From Acanthococcus lagerstroemiae (Eukaryota > Arthropoda > Insecta > Hemiptera > Eriococcidae): 64,000 nucleotides of DNA. Below, piece after piece: positions 11,845-21,544 of the stretch. A program made the translations under genes and the position numbers. The notes under the pieces were generated by a model. It made no database searches and was not told the DNA's origin. It saw nothing but the letters and a program-made list of their open reading frames with translations. How positions within the stretch are numbered: position 1 is the stretch's first letter; each line of letters opens with the position of its first letter. The DNA lies in NCBI GenBank assembly GCA_031841125.1, contig CM063106.1, positions 44,195,806 through 44,259,805 of the forward strand, read 5' to 3'.

Positions 11845-12278
11845 TCAAAAATTATCAAAAGATAAAGGTAAAAGGTCATTAAGTGAGCAAATTTGTACGA
11901 CACCACGATCTGGTTTAATTAGGTATACAATCATATCCTCTCCTTTGACCTTGAACTCATTCAATGTTTGTCTACAGGATCCACAAGGAGATACAAAGCT
12001 ACTGTTCTCCCCAGCCGCACAGACAGCAACGGATTTAAAGCTGATATGGCCATTGGATACAGCTTTTACGATTGCAGTCCGCTCAGCGCATGTCGAAAGT
12101 CCGAAATTAACAATTTCAATATTGCACCCTGAATATAAAGCATCAGAAGTGCTGAGTACGGCCGCTCCCACTTTGAACTTGCTGTATGGTGCATACGCTT
12201 TCTCTCGGGCCAAAATACTCGCATCCAGGAGACTTCGCGTATTAGAATCTATAACAGAATATTCCAAGGATTTTTCAT
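11845..12278 (-). CDS. cda: cytidine deaminase (CDA)
   Basis: Hydrolyses cytidine and deoxycytidine to uridine and deoxyuridine in pyrimidine salvage, in the cytosol. The protein has the family's full zinc site: 'CNIE' of the substrate-binding loop, 'CAERTAI' with the zinc-binding Cys and catalytic Glu, and 'PCGSCRQ' with the other two zinc-binding cysteines. 'YAPYSKFKVGAA' precedes them as in all tetrameric CDAs. The C-terminus 'LLPLSF' also matches the family. The coding frame is open from 12267 (a TTG, not a credible eukaryotic start) and somewhat upstream. An ATG at 12276-12278 lies one base out of frame, just before an A5 run (12271-12275); a sixth A would place it in frame. Alternatively, an upstream exon with an ATG at 12367-12369 and a donor at 12340 joins here, but by my reading it also needs that extra base. 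Function is confident; the start is not. Confidence 0.9.
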
Positions 12279-12340
12279 CTTTAACCGACCTACTTAATTA
12301 CCTAACAGAAGTAAGAAATGTATGCAGTGACTTACCAAAG

Positions 12341-12369
12341 TCTGAATAATGTTTCTCAGTTAGCTGCAT
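12341..12369 (-). CDS. possible 5' exon of cytidine deaminase
   Basis: On the minus strand ATG is followed by 'QLTEKHYSDF' and then a consensus donor GTAAGT. Position and orientation fit a first coding exon for the deaminase, separated by an intron of about 55-60 bases. The phase joins to the deaminase frame only if the A5 run at 12271-12275 is one base short. Transcript data would settle it. Confidence 0.35.
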
Positions 12370-12379
12370 TTTAACGTAT

Positions 12380-12611
12380 AGCCACGACCAGATTTCTTAA
12401 ACGAACCCGATTAAATTGGGAGCATTAGTACCGATCTCTACTCTAGCCAACTAGTCAGTTATCAAGTATTATTAATTAAAAATAATTGGCTTGTTGCGCA
12501 TTAAAGCCCTCTCTAAACGCGAGAATGTTAAACCGCCGTTTGTATTCTTACTTTTTCCACTGACAACCTGACGAGTGCAAGCGTCGCAGGCGGTGATCGA
12601 GACTGCCCTCG
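12380..12611. other. left flank of duplicated block, no gene seen
   Basis: Unique sequence upstream of the first copy of the 5.9 kb duplication. It is absent before the second copy, which is preceded instead by a satellite. Confidence 0.5.
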
Positions 12612-12715
12612 ACGAAGATTATATGGTTGCAAAAATGAAAACGACGGATTAGTATACTCGGGTATATATTGCTCTATAGACTGTTCAAAATAAGGATTCA
12701 CGCCAATCAAAGAGA

Positions 12716-13375
12716 TGTTTACACTGTTTAGTTTCCCTGCCACAGAATATTTTATTAAAAAGTATTTCAAAATTTTCAGAAACGATTTCATTAAGTATAT
12801 ATAAAGATTGTCACTTTCAATGAACAAGAGTTTGAATCTACCATTAATAAATTTAGGAAATATAGACCTAAACTGAATATTCTTATGGAAGATAAAATTT
12901 GTGTAAAATCAACAGATCCATTCCCAAAGGAAATTGAGAAAAAATTGAATAATGAAACTATATTTTTAAAATTTATAAAGATTTTGATGAAAAGCTATTC
13001 AAATAAAAATGAGAAATTACCAGGAATCAAAGTGCTTACATATAAACAAAAATTAGCAGGAATTGATCAAACTATAATCAATTTAGTAAATGTTGATTAT
13101 ACTTATGAGAAGGTTGAGAAAATAGGGTATAAAGTAATTAGGAATTCATACTTCCAAGATAGAGAAATGAGTTTATACTTTATTGATGAAAGTACTTCAA
13201 AGGATTTATTTGGTGCATATAAAATTGATATTTTCTTATTCCAATGTCAGTTACAAGCTATTAGGAAGACAATGCAAGATGCATTCAAGTCAACTTATAA
13301 ACAAATTCTCAAGAATGATTTTGATATCTACATATTCAATAAACCTAAAATTTATATTTCAATTACATTTTTGTA
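12716..13375 (+). pseudogene. unrecognised ORF, frameshifted (copy 1)
   Basis: A lysine- and asparagine-rich, AT-rich reading frame. The main open part is 12885-13375 (163 codons). A preceding frame from an ATG at 12716 runs into it but is put out of frame at a 'tatatata' slip near 12795. In copy 2, one extra base near 20872 closes the frame, while the text still reads 'RIYKDFDEKLF' in another frame, which suggests the real protein had that sequence. I do not recognise the family. The neighbouring integrase fragment suggests it belonged to a large DNA transposon such as a Polinton, but that is inference. Confidence 0.45.
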
Positions 13376-13406
13376 AAATTTTTCATTAATAAATTAGACC
13401 TACAAT

Positions 13407-13583
13407 ATGTCTAATGGAAATGATGCGACAGCAAAACAGTCTGATGCGACCAGCATGCGTCAGCGTAAGCTGACTAATGTCAGCGACATGAGCAGGTCTA
13501 ATCCTGCAGATATTGCATATGACATGGAAGCAGAGCCTCCTGATAAATTAAGTGAAGATGAGGAAGAAAAAAAAAGTATTCTT
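13407..13583 (+). CDS. unrecognised acidic ORF, possible exon (copy 1)
   Basis: Starts 'MSNGNDATAKQSDATSMRQR' and ends in an acidic tract 'LSEDEEEKK' at a possible donor (A-run followed by GTATTC at about 13577). The composition is unlike the AT-rich flanks and resembles a disordered N-terminus. A coding-looking stretch begins at 14087 after a consensus acceptor, so these may be two exons of one gene. The phase does not match exactly, and the A9 run at the donor could hide an indel. No family recognised. Confidence 0.35.
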
Positions 13584-13641
13584 ACCATAATTTTATTTTT
13601 TAAGCTTATTTGGAATTTTAGAAGGATTTTTAAATGTATAA

Positions 13642-13851
13642 ATGGAAGAAGCAAAAGAACTTCATGCCCCAGCTAGGAGAAAATTTTGTCGAAGAAGAAT
13701 TATAACCAATGGTATTGATGATTTGTGGGCTGCTGATTTGTTGATAATGGATAAATACTCAAGACAGAATAAGGGTTTCAAATATCTATTAAATGTTATT
13801 GACACATTCTCTAAATATGTTTGGATTGAACCGCTAAAAAATAAAACTTAG
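13642..13851 (+). pseudogene. Polinton/Maverick-type integrase fragment (copy 1)
   Basis: The 69-codon ORF reads 'LHAPARRKFCRRRI', then 'GIDDLWAADL', then 'NKGFKYLLNVIDTFSKYVW' and 'PLKNKT'. This is the start of a retroviral-type integrase core (rve): the first catalytic Asp lies in 'WAADL' and the second in 'VIDTFSKY'. The wording is closest to the integrases of Polinton/Maverick DNA transposons, represented by the transposon-derived C. elegans protein F54H12.3. It stops after the second strand-pair, so the third catalytic residue (Glu) is missing and the fragment cannot be active. Confidence 0.75.
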
Positions 13852-14086
13852 AAGCTGCCTCGTCGAATAATTTCGTTACTGACTCGATGCGTACAACCAA
13901 ACCTTCAATCTGTTCCATACAACTTTCTTCGTTTCGATAAACGATGTTATTGATATGAGGTCCGATCTGTTCCCTACAACTATATACCGCGGTTGAGCGT
14001 TTCTCAGTGACAATCGCTTCGAGATGAATTTGAAAAACGTAATAATTCTTAGATTCATAAATTAAAAACTTGAATGTTTTTTTAGA

Positions 14087-14468
14087 GTGAATTTGTCGGG
14101 GTCACCGCGGCGGTGTTCGCCAGAGAAGTCCTAGAGGAATTCCTGAAGAAGTATCTGCAGCCTTACGTATCGGTTACTACGGCCGCGGGTATAGAAGCAG
14201 CTTACATCCAATTTCTACACGATACGACGAATCAGGATGCCGTCAGACTAAACACGGCAATCTTGAATAGGATGACCAGGCAAGAATTGGCACGCAATGT
14301 CCGAACAGCATATGCAACTTCATAACGTCATCCAGAATTGTGCACGCAGCAAGCACCGCTTACAGGAAACCTTCACGCTGCTCAGATGTTTACTAATGTA
14401 CTCTTGGGAGTGCCCCGTCTCACTGATAATGAGAAAATATGTGTTGAAATCCTAACAGAATTCGTTTA
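14087..14468 (+). pseudogene. unrecognised helical ORF with internal stop (copy 1)
   Basis: Opens after a consensus 'ttttttag' acceptor. It is more GC-rich than its surroundings and reads as an alpha-helical protein (from 'FVGVTAAVFAREVLEEF' onward). A TAA at 14323-14325 interrupts the frame, which then continues in phase for 47 more codons to a TAA ending at 14468. Copy 2 has the same stop and a further one-base deletion ('ggaaacc' to 'ggaacc'). I do not recognise the protein. A captured host gene, an old viral insertion or a Polinton gene are all possible. I claim none. Confidence 0.45.
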
Positions 14469-14708
14469 AATAATAAATGGTAAAATCTGGATCTCTCTCT
14501 CTTCATTACTTTGATTGCGTTGGATTCATTGAAATTCGATTTTACTCATTTGAGAAATTTTTAACGAAAATATAACCTACTCATTGGGGAGTAAATTAGC
14601 ATTGTTGAATGATATCATTGATGATTAATTTTATGATGAAAATTGATTAATGGTGATTTACCTATTTATTGCCGTATCGAGTTAATCGGATTTATAAGCG
14701 TATTTATT

Positions 14709-14993
14709 TTATCGGTTCTTGCTCTGATTTAATCGCTGAAATAGTCCCCATTGAAGCTCGGTGAGCGTACCAAAAAAGGTGAGTCTGGATCTTCGGACTT
14801 GAAACCGTAAAGAATGGGATGCTGGAATTTCGGTTGAGTAGTGGTAAACTAAATATGATACAGGTTTTTCGGTTAAATCGTAGGCCTTATATGTGTTTAT
14901 GATCATCTGTCGTTGGGCCGACCCGACCGCCTTACCACGCTTATTTCGCGATGTAGGTGATTCGAATGTTTTCTTCATTTGAGAGAACGGCAT
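14709..14993 (-). pseudogene. possible transposase N-terminal HTH (copy 1)
   Basis: The minus-strand ORF starts 'MPFSQMKKTFESPTSRNKRG' and continues 'KAVGSAQRQMIINTYKA'. It resembles the start of IS630/Tc1-type (DDE_3) transposase-like proteins, where a short basic leader precedes a homeodomain-like helix. The remainder ('VRRSRLTFFGTL') shows no catalytic motif. Copy 2 (22568-22894) differs by one base near its 3' end, which extends the frame. It is probably dead. Confidence 0.35.
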
Positions 14994-15304
14994 TTACACG
15001 TTAATAGATGATTATCGTTGATCGGTTGCAATAAATTAAACTAGCACAACTACATAAAATCGATGGGAAACCGTTGAATCTTGGTTGGCGAAAATTCGAA
15101 TTAAACAGCGGCGCGGCAATAGACAGGGAGAATTGATAATATAGTGAACGTGCCGGCATGATTATTATACTGATAAGTGTTGAAAAACGTGCGACGACTT
15201 TTGCAAACTCTCCTTGGATAGACTATAGTGCCAGAATTTTTTTAAGAGCAGTTGCGTCGCACCTTCGCACCTACGGTGCTCCGGAGCTGCTAGGATTCTT
15301 GAAC

Positions 15305-15402
15305 CAATTTTGAGTTCGTTGAAGTTCATTGAGCATGTTGAAAATCGGTTTTTGAATCGATTTTGAGTTTGTTGAGGTTCATTGAGCATGCTGAAAAAGC
15401 GT
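15305..15402. repeat. 52-bp two-copy tandem repeat (copy 1)
   Basis: 'attttgagtt(c/t)gttga(a/g)gttcattgagcatg' occurs twice, 52 bases apart. The ORF on the minus strand through it (15165-15389) is a by-product of the repeat. Confidence 0.8.
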
Positions 15403-15431
15403 TATTTAGAGTAAAAAGATGAGAGAAGTAG

Positions 15432-15508
15432 CATGAAAAAGTGTGATACATCCTCACATTTATTTTTCTTCGAAAAATAAATGTGAGCTTGTATCACACT
15501 TTTTTATG
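15432..15508. mobile_element. short hairpin MITE (copy 1)
   Basis: Arms of about 36 bases: 'catgaaaaagtgtgatacat...' pairs with '...gtatcacacttttttatg', with about five bases of loop. The twin is at 23333-23409. Confidence 0.75.
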
Positions 15509-15874
15509 ACTACTAAGTCACTTTGAGAAAACATTTCAGATAGCACCTTTTCACACTGACCCTACGATAATATAATGCCTTTATAAAAAATAGATTTTGA
15601 ATAACAATCGTTTGTATACCAATTTCATGGAGAAAGAAAGAAACAGAAAATCTGACCGGCAGTTCTTAAATTAGGAATACATATAGACACAAGACGTCAG
15701 AAAATTTGAACGACTTTTCTAATCTGAAGAGCTCTTCATTACGTGATATTTAGTCGAGATTAATGAAAAAAAAAAAAAAAAAAATCGAGGAAGAAACTGC
15801 AAAACTAAAAATCTTGAATCGTTTTCGTTTCTCAACACGTGACATAGAGAATGATGTCGATTTCGCGGAAATAT

Positions 15875-16453
15875 CAGGGATGAGAAGCTTAAACTGTTGA
15901 GCTTAAACTTTCGCTTAAACTTAAAAGTTTTTCCAAAAATCTCATTCGCTTAACTTCAGCTTTTTGCCCTTATCATTAGCTTTTCAGCGCTTCGCTATCG
16001 GCTTTTTTTTTCAACATTATACTCAATTCCGCATGAAATCGACCATAGTGAATAATTCATCAAGTATGAACTTCGTATGTAGTACTTAGTACTAACTTAC
16101 TGGTCAACGTCAACATCAGTCAGACGTGAAACGTGAAGCGAAGTCGACACTGAAGCACTGAAGCAGGAAGCACCAAGGAAACAGGCGAACACAAAGAACA
16201 ACCCAGAAGCCGGAACCCAGAACCCGCGGCCGCTGACATGATTTTTCAACTTAAAAAATTAAGTGTTGTGATTTTTTTCGGCTTTTTGATAGAAAATGTG
16301 AATGTCTTAATTAAGCTGCTCAGCGTATCCTTTTTGGCTGGCTTTGCGCTTAATGAACAGCGAATGGCTGACTTTTTCATTCGCTTAAAAGCCCTTTAAT
16401 AATGAGCTTAAGCTTCGGCTTAAGCGGTTATCGGCTTAAACTTCTCATCCCTG
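15875..16453. mobile_element. hAT MITE with 8-bp duplication (copy 1)
   Basis: Starts CAGGGATGAGAAG and ends with the complement CTTCTCATCCCTG. It is flanked by a perfect 8-base direct repeat GGAAATAT (15867-15874 and 16454-16461). CAGGGATG termini with 8-base target duplications are diagnostic of the hAT superfamily. The body is rich in 'gcttaa(a)c/ttaagc' steps near both ends and has no transposase. A NotI-like GC patch sits near 16220. Confidence 0.85.
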
Positions 16454-16559
16454 GGAAATATCGAGTGATTATTCATTTTGCAGAAAGAGGCGTTCCGAAT
16501 AAGTTCCTATATTGAGCGTAGTATGATGAGAGTGGACTGAATCATTACAAACAAAAATT

Positions 16560-16915
16560 AGTTTACCTCATCTTTTTTTGAGATTTTCTTTCAATTCTCG
16601 TGTACGTCTCCAGCTTTCACTCCGCATTTGTATGTTTGCTTGTCAAAAATCTTGTTCCTCAACAACAATTTCCCGACATCTTTCAACGACTCAAAATTTA
16701 GCATGCATTTGAGCTTTTTTCACAATTCTTTAGGTCCTTAAAAAAATAAAATTAAAAATAAATAAATCGTTAAGTACATTATTAGTACTATTAGAAGAAG
16801 AAAATACCTATGCAAGTTCTTTTACCATCAGTCTATTTTCACTCACGTTTTCAGCTAATGCATGTATTTCCTCTTCATTCAAAGATTTAGGAAACCTGCT
16901 TCTCCTAGGCATACT
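16560..16915 (-). pseudogene. possible decayed two-exon gene (copy 1)
   Basis: On the minus strand an ATG at about 16911-16913 opens 'MPRRSRFPKSLNEEEIHALA' and more, running to a TAG beside a GTATTT donor-like site near 16810. About 100 bases on, a charged helical stretch follows ('VVERCREIVVEEQDF', 'MRSESWRRTRELKENLKKR') broken by two TGA codons. It reads like a coiled-coil-containing protein in decay. The family is not recognised. Confidence 0.3.
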
Positions 16916-17159
16916 GTTACCTGAACAAACACAAATCAATAATTTATCGAACACGACATGTTTCATTTTTCAGGTAAAAGGATTTTTCTGATGATGTTCG
17001 AAACTAAAAACAGTAAATGGAACGATTTTTTATCGGCTGTGTAATTTCATTAATCATATCAATTACAAATAAACCTGTACTGAAAATCAAACAAGTAGGT
17101 ACGTCTAGTTTCCCCACATCACATGAGAAAAACGTGTCTTTCACTACATTGAATTTCAA

Positions 17160-17390
17160 ATTCGAAGATTCCAAGAAACAATCTGATAAAATGGACGCTG
17201 TTCAGCAAAAAGGACTAAAGCGATATTTGTTGACAAAATGAGTTATTAGTATCGTTGCAAAGAGTGTAAAAAGTGGAATTTTTCAAAATTGGGCCGACGA
17301 TACAAAAATGTGTTCCCACGTTGAAAAAGAGCTTAAAGATTTTGGCACTTACCTATACCTCTGTTGTTCATTTTGACATAGGATTGGTTT
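17160..17390 (+). mobile_element. GGACGC-family partial copy (copy 1)
   Basis: Contains 'tggacgctgttcagcaaaaagg', 'aaaatgagttattagtatcgttgcaaagagtg', 'tttttcaaaattgggcc' and 'cacgttgaaaaa', all shared with 30780-31190. Only one terminus is recognisable. The ORF 17017-17241 runs into it and is not a gene. Confidence 0.55.
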
Positions 17391-17896
17391 ACCCGACAAT
17401 GATAATAATTATTAACACACAATAACAATAAACGGATGATTGATTCTTTTCTTTTTTCTTTTTTTTTTTCCCCCTAAAAATACTTTGCCATCAACTCAAA
17501 AATTTGATAATTTGAGTAACCCGCCAGAACCCGCCAAGTAAAGAAATCGCGAATCAGAGTGACCAAAACGTCAGATTTGAAAAATAAAAATTTGGCTATA
17601 GCTAAAAAATAGTATATTTTGCAACAAGTGCAAGAAGCGCGTTATTTATGACGAGTGTAAAGTTTAAAGCACGAGCCACGCGAGTGCTGCAATTGAAACT
17701 CGAAGTTTAAATTAAATCCCAATGGAAGCTGAGTGTTCAATGTTCAATAACCATTTTACTTTGCAGTCAATGTTACAAAAAAATAAAAAAAAAGATTTAA
17801 ATAACAATTTACCCTCAGATAATTATAATAATTCTAATTTTTTCTTCTTCAAAATTCAAAATATTGACTCATTTACCTAAATCCTTTCCTAAATCC

Positions 17897-18523
17897 CAGA
17901 GGTGCTTAGCCAATCAGATTGGCTAAAACTAACAGCTAAAACTAGGGCTCTATAGTTTCACCTGGTATACTAAGCCACCATTTTGGTTCATACTGCGCCC
18001 GTCGATGCCGAATTGACTACGCGTTACGCTCCGCATAGTCGGATTCGGCATCCACGGGCGCAGTATGAACCAAAATGGCGGCTTAGTATACCCAGGTGAA
18101 ACTATAGAGCCCTACTAAAACTATTTTTTTATTATTAATTGGCTTCGGCTAAGGGCTAATGGCTACAGGACGCTGATTGGCTAGCTAACGGCTAAAGACT
18201 AATCCACATTTTCGGTAAAAATAAAATAGGTAGTTATCGCACAAAGTTGCTAAAAGCAATTCAAACAGAAAACCTCGTTGCAAATCTGACATTCTCGATC
18301 AGCTGCCGCACAATGAGGAGAAAAATCGTTATTCGCTTCAATATTCGAACATCATGTATTGCTGGTAGTATACCCTATTGCGGTCACGCCAGTATCAACC
18401 ATCGACTTCATTCTCATCACGTCATTGCAAAGTTGATGGATGAGCCGCACAGAGTGCGCTCCCAAGGTCCCAACATAGGTGAAGTGGTAACTTGGTTCCA
18501 GATTCCAGTTCTTTTTCTTTTCC
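17897..18523. mobile_element. hAT MITE, right part lost (copy 1)
   Basis: Starts CAGAGGTGCTTAGCC after CTAAATCC, exactly like the complete twin at 25804-26710, but runs into homopolymer junk before its right end. It carries the same nested hairpin (17945-18112). Confidence 0.75.
17945..18112. mobile_element. hairpin MITE nested in hAT MITE (copy 1)
   Basis: Near-perfect arms of about 70 bases beginning GGGCTCTATAGTTTCACCTG and ending with its complement, with a central 'acgcgttacgctccgc'. Flanked by TA. A one-base difference in the left arm (cctggtata versus cctgggtata) separates it from the twin at 25852-26020. Confidence 0.85.
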
Positions 18524-20078
18524 CAAAAAAAAAATTTTTTTTAAAAACCCCCAAAAAAATTTTAAAAATTTTAAAAGGGGGGCCCCAAAAAAAAAAAAAA
18601 ATTTTTTAAAAAAAAAAAAAAAACCCCAAAAAAAATTTTTGGTTTTTAAAAAAACCCCCCATGGAATTTTTTCCGAAAAAAAACCCAAGGGGGGGAAAAA
18701 AAAAAAAAAACCCAAAAAAAAAAAAAAAAAAATTTAAAAAATTTAAAAAAAAATTCCCTTTTTAAAAAAAAATTTTTAAATTTTTTAAAAAAAAAAAAAA
18801 AAATTTTTTAAAAAGGGTTTTTAATTTTTTTAAAAACCCCCCCTTTTTCCCCCCGGGGGGGGAAAAATTTGGGGGGGGGGGAAAAGGGCGAAAGGGAAAA
18901 AATTTGGGGGGGGAAAATTTTTTTTGGGCCCCCAAAACTTTTTTTTTTTTTGGGTTTTTAAAGGGGTTTTCCGGGGGCCAAAATTTTTTAAAAAAGGGGG
19001 GAAAAAAAAAAAAAAATTTTAAAAAATCCAAAAGGGAAAAAAAAAACCCCCCCCAAAAAAAATTTTGGGGGGGGGGGAAAAAAAAAATTTTTTTTGGTTT
19101 TAAAATTTTAAAATTAAAACTTTTCCAAAATTTTTTTCCCATATCCAAAAAAGAATTTTAACAGTTTTTTTTAAAAAAAAAAAAGGGCCCCAAAAAAAAA
19201 AAAAATTTTTTAAAACCCCCCCTTTTTTTTTTTAAAAAAAGGGGAAAAAAAAAAGGGGGGCCTTTTGAAACCCCAAAAAAAAAAAAATTTTTTTAAAAAA
19301 AAAGGGAAAAAAAATTTTAAAAAATTTTTAAAAAAACCCCCCTTTTCCCCCAACCCCCCTTTGGGGGGCCCCCTTTCCCCTTTTTTTTTTTTTTTTAAAA
19401 ATAAAAAAAAAATTTTTTAAAAAAGATCCCAAAAGGTTTAAAAAAGGTTTTTTAAAAAAAGGGGGGGGAAAAAAAAAAAAAATTTTTAAAAACGGGAAGG
19501 GGGGGAAAAAAAAAAAAAGGTTTAAAAAAAAAAAAAAAAGGCCCCCCCCTTTTTTTTAAAAAAAAAAAAAAAAAAATTTTTTTAGAAAAGGGGGGGGTTT
19601 TTTAAAAAAAAAACCCCCCAAAAAAAACCCCCCCCCCCCCCGGGGGGGGTAATTTCCTTTTTACCCCCGTTTTTTTTTGGGGAAAGGGGGGGAAAAAAAA
19701 AAAATTTTAAAAAAAAAAAAAATTTTTAAAACCTTTTTAAAAGGGGAAAAAAAGGGGGGAAAACCCCCCCCCTTTTTTTTTTTTGGGGGAAAAAGGGGGG
19801 TTTTTAAAAAAAAAATTAAAAAAATCCCAAAAAAAAGGGAAAATTTTAAATTTTTTTTTTGGGGGGGCCCAAAAACCCCCAAAGAATTTTTCCCCCCAAA
19901 AAAAAAAAATTTTTTAAAAAATTTTTCCCAAAAAAAAATTTTTTTTAAAAGGGGTTTTTTTTGTTTGGGGGGGCCCAAAAAAAAAAAAAAAACCCCCTTT
20001 TTTTAAAAAAAAGGTTGCAAAAAAAAAATTTTCCCTTCCCAAAAAAAAAAAAAAGTTTCCAAATTTTAACCTACCAAA
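18524..20078. other. homopolymer junk, probable sequencing or assembly artefact
   Basis: Some 1.5 kb made almost wholly of runs of one base (A, T, G or C, 2-17 long), without natural mixing. ORFs on both strands consist of K/F/P/G codons for that reason. The good sequence of copy 1 dissolves into it without a repeat boundary. I read it as the uncorrected end of a low-quality read or contig, not as DNA biology. Confidence 0.85.
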
Positions 20079-20513
20079 AATGGGGGATACATTTCCCCCT
20101 TACCCCCCCCCCAACGTTTTTTTAAATATAGCGGACGGGGGGGATTATAAAACGAAACTTGGGGAACTATACGAACAACAAACAAATAAAAAAGTTTCAG
20201 CACTGTATGTCTTAAATATTGGAAAGTGTAGACCATTTCCTTGTACCCCCCAATGTTTTTCGATGTAGCGGGGAGGGATTATACAAACGAAAATTTAGCT
20301 ATACAAACGTAAAAACGTAACAAAGATACAAAAGTTCAGCCCCGTACCAAATGGGGGGTATACCATTTCGTGTACCCCCCAACGTTTTTTCAATTACGGG
20401 GAGGGGATGTATACAAACGAAAATTTGGGCTATACAAACGTATACAAACGATATACAAACGAATACAAAAGTTTCAGCCCCGTACCTCAAATGGGGGGGT
20501 ATACCATTTACCT
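20079..20513 (+). repeat. short satellite, about 3 units of 130-141 bp
   Basis: 'atggggggtataccatttc', 'gtaccccccaacgtttttt', 'cggggaggg', 'tatacaaacgaaaatttgggc' and 'aaagtttcagccccgtacc' recur in order at about 20080, 20220, 20349 and 20490. A degenerate 'tatacaaacg' sub-repeat lies within units. The first unit is partly corrupted by the junk beside it. It abuts copy 2 of the duplication directly. Confidence 0.75.
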
Positions 20514-20618
20514 ACGAAGACTATATGGTTGCAAAAATGAAAACGACGGATTAGTATACTCGGGTATATATTGCTCTATAGACTGTTCAAAATAAGGATT
20601 CACGCCAATCAAAGAGAT

Positions 20619-21278
20619 GTTTACACTGTTTAGTTTCCCTGCCACAGAATATTTTATTAAAAAGTATTTCAAAATTTTCAGAAACGATTTCATTAAGTAT
20701 ATATAAAGATTGTCACTTTCAATGAACAAGAGTTTGAATCTACCATTAATAAATTTAGGAAATATAGACCTAAACTGAATATTCTTATGGAAGATAAAAT
20801 TTGTGTAAAATCAACAGATCCATTCCCAAAGGAAATTGAGAAAAAATTGAATAATGAAACTATATTTTTAAGAATTTATAAAGATTTTGATGAAAAGCTA
20901 TTCAAATAAAAATGAGAAATTACCAGGAATCAAAGTGCTTACATATAAACAAAAATTAGCAGGAATTGATCAAACTATAATCAATTTAGTAAATGTTGAT
21001 TATACTTATGAGAAGGTTGAGAAAATAGGGTATAAAGTAATTAGGAATTCATACTTCCAAGATAGAGAAATGAGTTTATACTTTATTGATGAAAGTACTT
21101 CAAAGGATTTATTTGGTGCATATAAAATTGATATTTTCTTATTCCAATGTCAGTTACAAGCTATTAGGAAGACAATGCAAGATGCATTCAAGTCAACTTA
21201 TAAACAAATTCTCAAGAATGATTTTGATATCTACATATTCAATAAACCTAAAATTTATATTTCAATTACATTTTTGTA
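20619..21278 (+). pseudogene. unrecognised ORF, frameshifted (copy 2)
   Basis: Twin of 12716-13375. An added base near 20872 breaks the frame; the open portion begins at 20887. Confidence 0.4.
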
Positions 21279-21309
21279 AAATTTTTCATTAATAAATTAG
21301 ACCTACAAT

Positions 21310-21486
21310 ATGTCTAATGGAAATGATGCGACAGCAAAGCAGTCTGATGCGACCAGCATGCGTCAGCGTAAGCTGACTAATGTCAGCGACATGAGCAGGT
21401 CTAATCCTGCAGATATTGCATATGACATGGAAGCAGAGCCTCCTGATAAATTAAGTGAAGATGAGGAAGAAAAAAAAAGTATTCTT
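21310..21486 (+). CDS. unrecognised acidic ORF (copy 2)
   Basis: Twin of 13407-13583, with the same protein and one silent A/G change. Confidence 0.3.
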
Positions 21487-21544
21487 ACCATAATTTTATT
21501 TTTTAAGCTTATTTGGAATTTTAGAAGGATTTTTAAATGTATAA

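Larger units (their letters stand above)
12612..18523 (+). repeat. 5.9 kb duplicated block, copy 1
   Basis: Aligns base for base with 20514-26433 at a nearly constant offset of about 7,903, with only scattered single-base changes and homopolymer length differences (for example 'aaaacag'/'aaagcag' near 13436 and an extra G near copy-2 position 20872). It ends abruptly in homopolymer junk at about 18523. It may be a recent segmental duplication or an assembly duplicate. Confidence 0.9.

Noticed and set aside
11945..12349. 134-codon plus-strand ORF
   Set aside because: It is the antisense shadow of the cytidine deaminase gene.
13460..13654. Minus-strand ORFs opposite the acidic ORF (and twin at 21363-21557)
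   Set aside because: Shadow frames without motif.
15165..15389. 74-codon minus-strand ORF, present in both copies
   Set aside because: It spans a 52-bp tandem repeat, which produces the repeated peptide; there is no other sign of coding.
18422..20006. Several ORFs of 80-130 codons rich in K, F, P and G
   Set aside because: They lie in homopolymer blocks and are open on both strands only because runs avoid stop codons.
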